From PALSA-693 sp963729695 (GTDB taxonomy: Bacteria; Actinomycetota; Acidimicrobiia; Acidimicrobiales; Palsa-688): a stretch of DNA of 64,000 nt. Where the stretch lies: assembly GCA_963729695.1 (NCBI GenBank), contig CAVSOT010000007.1, positions 372,001-436,000 of the forward strand. Reading direction: 5' to 3'. Shown here one piece after another: positions 61,761 to 64,000 of this stretch. Position 1 is the stretch's first letter, and each line of letters begins with the position of its first letter. The notes beneath the pieces are model-generated. The model saw only the letters and a program-made list of their open reading frames with translations. It made no database searches and had not been told where the DNA came from. Position numbers and translations under genes: made by a program.

Positions 61761-63464
61761 CTATTTCCCGCGGCGCCCGTCTCGACCGGCCCTCAGCAGC
61801 TGTCCGGCGCGCACGTCGGTGGCTTCGCCGTCGCGGGTGAACACCTGGCCATTGACGACGGTCGCCACGTAGCCCTGGGCGCGCTGCACCAAACGCCTGG
61901 CCCCGCCGGGCAGATCCTGCACCAGTTGCGGCATGTCGGGGGCGACGGTTTGCGGATCGAAGATCGTGATGTCTGCCGCGTATCCCGGTGCCAATGTGCC
62001 TCGGTCGTGCAGTCGCCACACTCGCGCCGGCTGGCTGGTGATCATCCGGACGGCCTCCTCGAGCGAGAACACTTCTCGCTCGCGTACCCAATAGGCGAGG
62101 AGATAGGTCTGGATCGATGCATCCGCCACTTGGCTGACATGAGCACCTGAGTCGGAAAATGTCATCGCCGTGTGCGGGTTTCGCAACAGCGCCACCAACT
62201 CGTCTTCCGGTTGCATCGTCAGAAGTTGGGGAAAGAGGGCGTCGAAATTGCTCTCGAGGGCGACGTCGATCATCGCCTCCACCGGGTCGGTGCCGCGGCG
62301 TGTGGCCTCCTCGGCGACCGATGGATTCGGGAGCCACGGCGAGCGCATGATGAAGATGGTGTCGTAGTCGGGTGTCCGAGCTTCGGCCCCGATAGCCTCG
62401 CCGTACTTGCCGTGCCGGGCCGCCTGCACCAACCGAGCCCGGACCTCGGGGTTCTGGAGGAGCACCTGCTGCTCTCCGAGCGGGCGGCTCCGGATCGGCT
62501 GCCATTCCGGCAGGGTGTCGAAGGCCAGGCGGGTCCGGAAGGACTGCATCGTCGAGACACCCCGACAGTGGGTCAACCCGTACATCTCGCCGCCGCGCGC
62601 CACCGTGTCCTCGATGACCCCCAGGGCGCCAGTGAAGCTCGGCGACGCGAACAGGCCGAACACGACGGGCACGCCGGTCCTCAGAGCCAGCTGCTGGATG
62701 CGCCGGTAGTAGTCGTCACGTTCCTCTGCGTCACCGGCCGCGGCCGGCTCGGGGGCGAGCTGGAAGACCGCGCTGCTCTCGCTTCCGACCACCTCCACTA
62801 GGGACGCCACCTCGTCCCACGAGGCCAGGCGGGAAGCCACCGGCCGCCCGTCGGATGTGGCATGGGCCGAGCTCCGCGACGTGGTGAAGCCCGCCGCGCC
62901 CGCCTGCAGGGCGTCGGTCAGCTCTCGCCGCATGACGTCGAGATCGGTCTCCGTGGCCGGCCCGGCAAAGGCCCGTTCGCCCATGGCCCAGGTGCGGAGG
63001 GCGGAATGCCCTATCGATCCGGCATAGTTGACGCCTTTCGGCAACCGGTCCACCGCGTCGAAGTACTCGGAGAACGTCGACCACGTCCAGGGGACTCCCT
63101 CCGCCATGGCGTCGCCCGAGATGTCTTCCGCTCTCTCGAGGTTCCGTACCACGAGCTCTCGTTGGTCGGAACGGGCCGGAGCCAGAGTAAAGCCGCAATT
63201 GCCCATCACGACCGTGGTCACCCCCTGCCAGCACGACGAAGTGCCGAGCTGGTCCCAGAACACCTGGGCGTCCATGTGTGTGTGTCCGTCGACAAAGCCG
63301 GGGGCCACGACGAGACCGTCGGCGTCGATTTCCTGGCGCCCGGAGTCGTCCACCTCGCCGACTGCTGCGATCCGATCCCCGAGGACAGCCACATCCCCCC
63401 GGACCCCAGGGGCCCCGGTGCCGTCGATCACGAGTCCGTTGCGAATCACCAAGTCGTACTGCAC
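61761..63464 (-). CDS. N-acyl-D-amino-acid deacylase family amidohydrolase
   Basis: This 567-residue protein starts at GTG 63464 with GGGAGGG upstream. It has the amidohydrolase metal motif G-F-V-D-G-H-T-H-M-D-A-Q (about residues 57-68), GVTTVVMGNCGFT (about 81-93), a Cys/His region around H-C-R-G-V, and the catalytic Asp in TFSDSGAHV (about 448-456). The C-terminal small beta domain (PGYAADITIFDP) completes the fold. This group includes D-aminoacylase, dihydroorotase-like and other C-N or cyclic-amide hydrolases. It is convergent with the molybdenum-subunit gene, eight bases apart, and divergent from the next gene. Confidence 0.92.
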   Translation of the reverse strand: MQYDLVIRNGLVIDGTGAPGVRGDVAVLGDRIAAVGEVDDSGRQEIDADGLVVAPGFVDGHTHMDAQVFWDQLGTSSCWQGVTTVVMGNCGFTLAPARSDQRELVVRNLERAEDISGDAMAEGVPWTWSTFSEYFDAVDRLPKGVNYAGSIGHSALRTWAMGERAFAGPATETDLDVMRRELTDALQAGAAGFTTSRSSAHATSDGRPVASRLASWDEVASLVEVVGSESSAVFQLAPEPAAAGDAEERDDYYRRIQQLALRTGVPVVFGLFASPSFTGALGVIEDTVARGGEMYGLTHCRGVSTMQSFRTRLAFDTLPEWQPIRSRPLGEQQVLLQNPEVRARLVQAARHGKYGEAIGAEARTPDYDTIFIMRSPWLPNPSVAEEATRRGTDPVEAMIDVALESNFDALFPQLLTMQPEDELVALLRNPHTAMTFSDSGAHVSQVADASIQTYLLAYWVREREVFSLEEAVRMITSQPARVWRLHDRGTLAPGYAADITIFDPQTVAPDMPQLVQDLPGGARRLVQRAQGYVATVVNGQVFTRDGEATDVRAGQLLRAGRDGRRGK

Positions 63465-63652
63465 GAGCTTGCCCTCCCGTTCTGGTTGTCGACGTCATCC
63501 CCAGGTCGGTATTCGTTTCGGCCCCGGCCGGGTCGATCGTCTCCAGCAGTTCTAGCGCAGGGAGGTGGGGCGGTCCAGATGGCTCTAATGGACACTCGTG
63601 TCGTTAGATGTACCTGATTGACGCTGTCTGCGGACGGGCGTAGCGTGACGGC

Positions 63653-64000
63653 GTGGCTGATCTCGTGATTCGGAACGGGTTGGTGATCGACGGTACCGGG
63701 GCGCCGGGGGTCGTGGCCGACGTGGCCGTCGAGGGGGGCCGGGTGGTGGAAGTAGGTCAGGTGGCCGAGCGGGGGACCCGGACGATCGATGCCTCCGACC
63801 TGGTGGTTGCCCCTGGCTTCGTCGACATCCACACGCACTACGACGCCCAGGCCTTTTGGGATTCGACGCTGAGCCCGTCACCCCTGCACGGTGTGACGAC
63901 GGCCGTGAGCGGGAATTGCGGGTTCACTATTGCGCCGTTGTCGGGCAACGCCGACGACAGCGACTACCTCCTGCGCATGCTGGCCCGGGTCGAGGGGATG
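63653..64000 (+). CDS. N-acyl-D-amino-acid deacylase family amidohydrolase (partial)
   Basis: The gene runs off the window. From GTG 63653 the 116 residues read ADLVIRNGLVIDGTGAPGVV, then VVAPGFVDIHTHYDAQAFWD (metal motif H-x-H) and GVTTAVSGNCGFTIAP. It is a close paralogue of the divergent gene at 61761-63464, with near-identical order of motifs. The start is chosen from the conserved LVIRNG N-terminus; no good ribosome-binding site is visible. The shared promoter region of 188 bp lies between the two. Confidence 0.88.
   Translation, partial: MADLVIRNGLVIDGTGAPGVVADVAVEGGRVVEVGQVAERGTRTIDASDLVVAPGFVDIHTHYDAQAFWDSTLSPSPLHGVTTAVSGNCGFTIAPLSGNADDSDYLLRMLARVEGM

Overview
The window reads as high-GC actinobacterial chromosome, most likely an uncultured Acidimicrobiia-type organism (an inference; no rRNA or phylogenetic marker was tested). 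Support: very high GC, many GTG/TTG starts, a mycothiol-dependent isomerase family protein, two luciferase-like (F420/flavin) oxidoreductases, and a galU-moeA-moaA-moaC block followed by a SepX/GlpR-like membrane protein.

Layout. 1-11.7 kb is housekeeping: a small-molecule kinase-like protein, a polytopic membrane protein, an SRAP (YedK/HMCES) DNA-protein crosslink protein, DXS of the MEP isoprenoid pathway, a PAP2/Aur1-type enzyme, a thioesterase, the TldD/TldE protease pair and a NUDIX protein. 11.7-16 kb is disturbed: an array of three related hairpins, a perfect 21-bp palindrome, a remnant of heme O synthase (ctaB), a frameshifted hydrolase, a frameshifted MFS transporter, and about 480 bp of G-rich minisatellite ending in a TG microsatellite. 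16-22.8 kb is MTA phosphorylase, an FmdB zinc-ribbon protein, then the block galU-moeA-moaA-moaC-sepX-like-translin-tRNA-Ala(CGC). A decayed tyrosine-recombinase C-terminus sits against the tRNA, suggesting an old integration site. 23-30 kb holds an LQRAVGN-motif protein, two SDRs, a molybdopterin oxidoreductase, a TauD-like dioxygenase and a CapA-like protein. 30.3-36.1 kb, all minus strand, is UDP-sulfoquinovose synthase, a GT-C-like membrane protein and a GH3 glycosidase: a plausible sulfoquinovose glycan locus.

36.5-64 kb is a long catabolic region: three CaiB/BaiF CoA-transferase genes (one with two domains), a P450, three metal-dependent amidohydrolases, an enolase-superfamily enzyme, five alpha/beta hydrolases (two close paralogues, one lacking the nucleophile serine), two SnoaL-like proteins, an SMP-30 lactonase, two LLM oxidoreductases, an MBL hydrolase, a xanthine-dehydrogenase-type molybdenum subunit and two D-aminoacylase-type amidohydrolases. 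Together these suggest CoA-dependent and oxidative breakdown of complex organic acids or xenobiotics; no substrate can be named.

The most striking item lies inside that region. A thioredoxin-like/UGSC-associated protein (55332-56684) is followed by a gene whose frame contains UGA in the motif U-G-S-C, with a perfect stem-loop immediately downstream at bacterial SECIS spacing. This is best read as a selenoprotein of the UGSC family that a standard gene caller would split in two. Seven otherwise full-length genes carry single-base frameshifts, so sequencing or assembly error should be considered before calling them pseudogenes.
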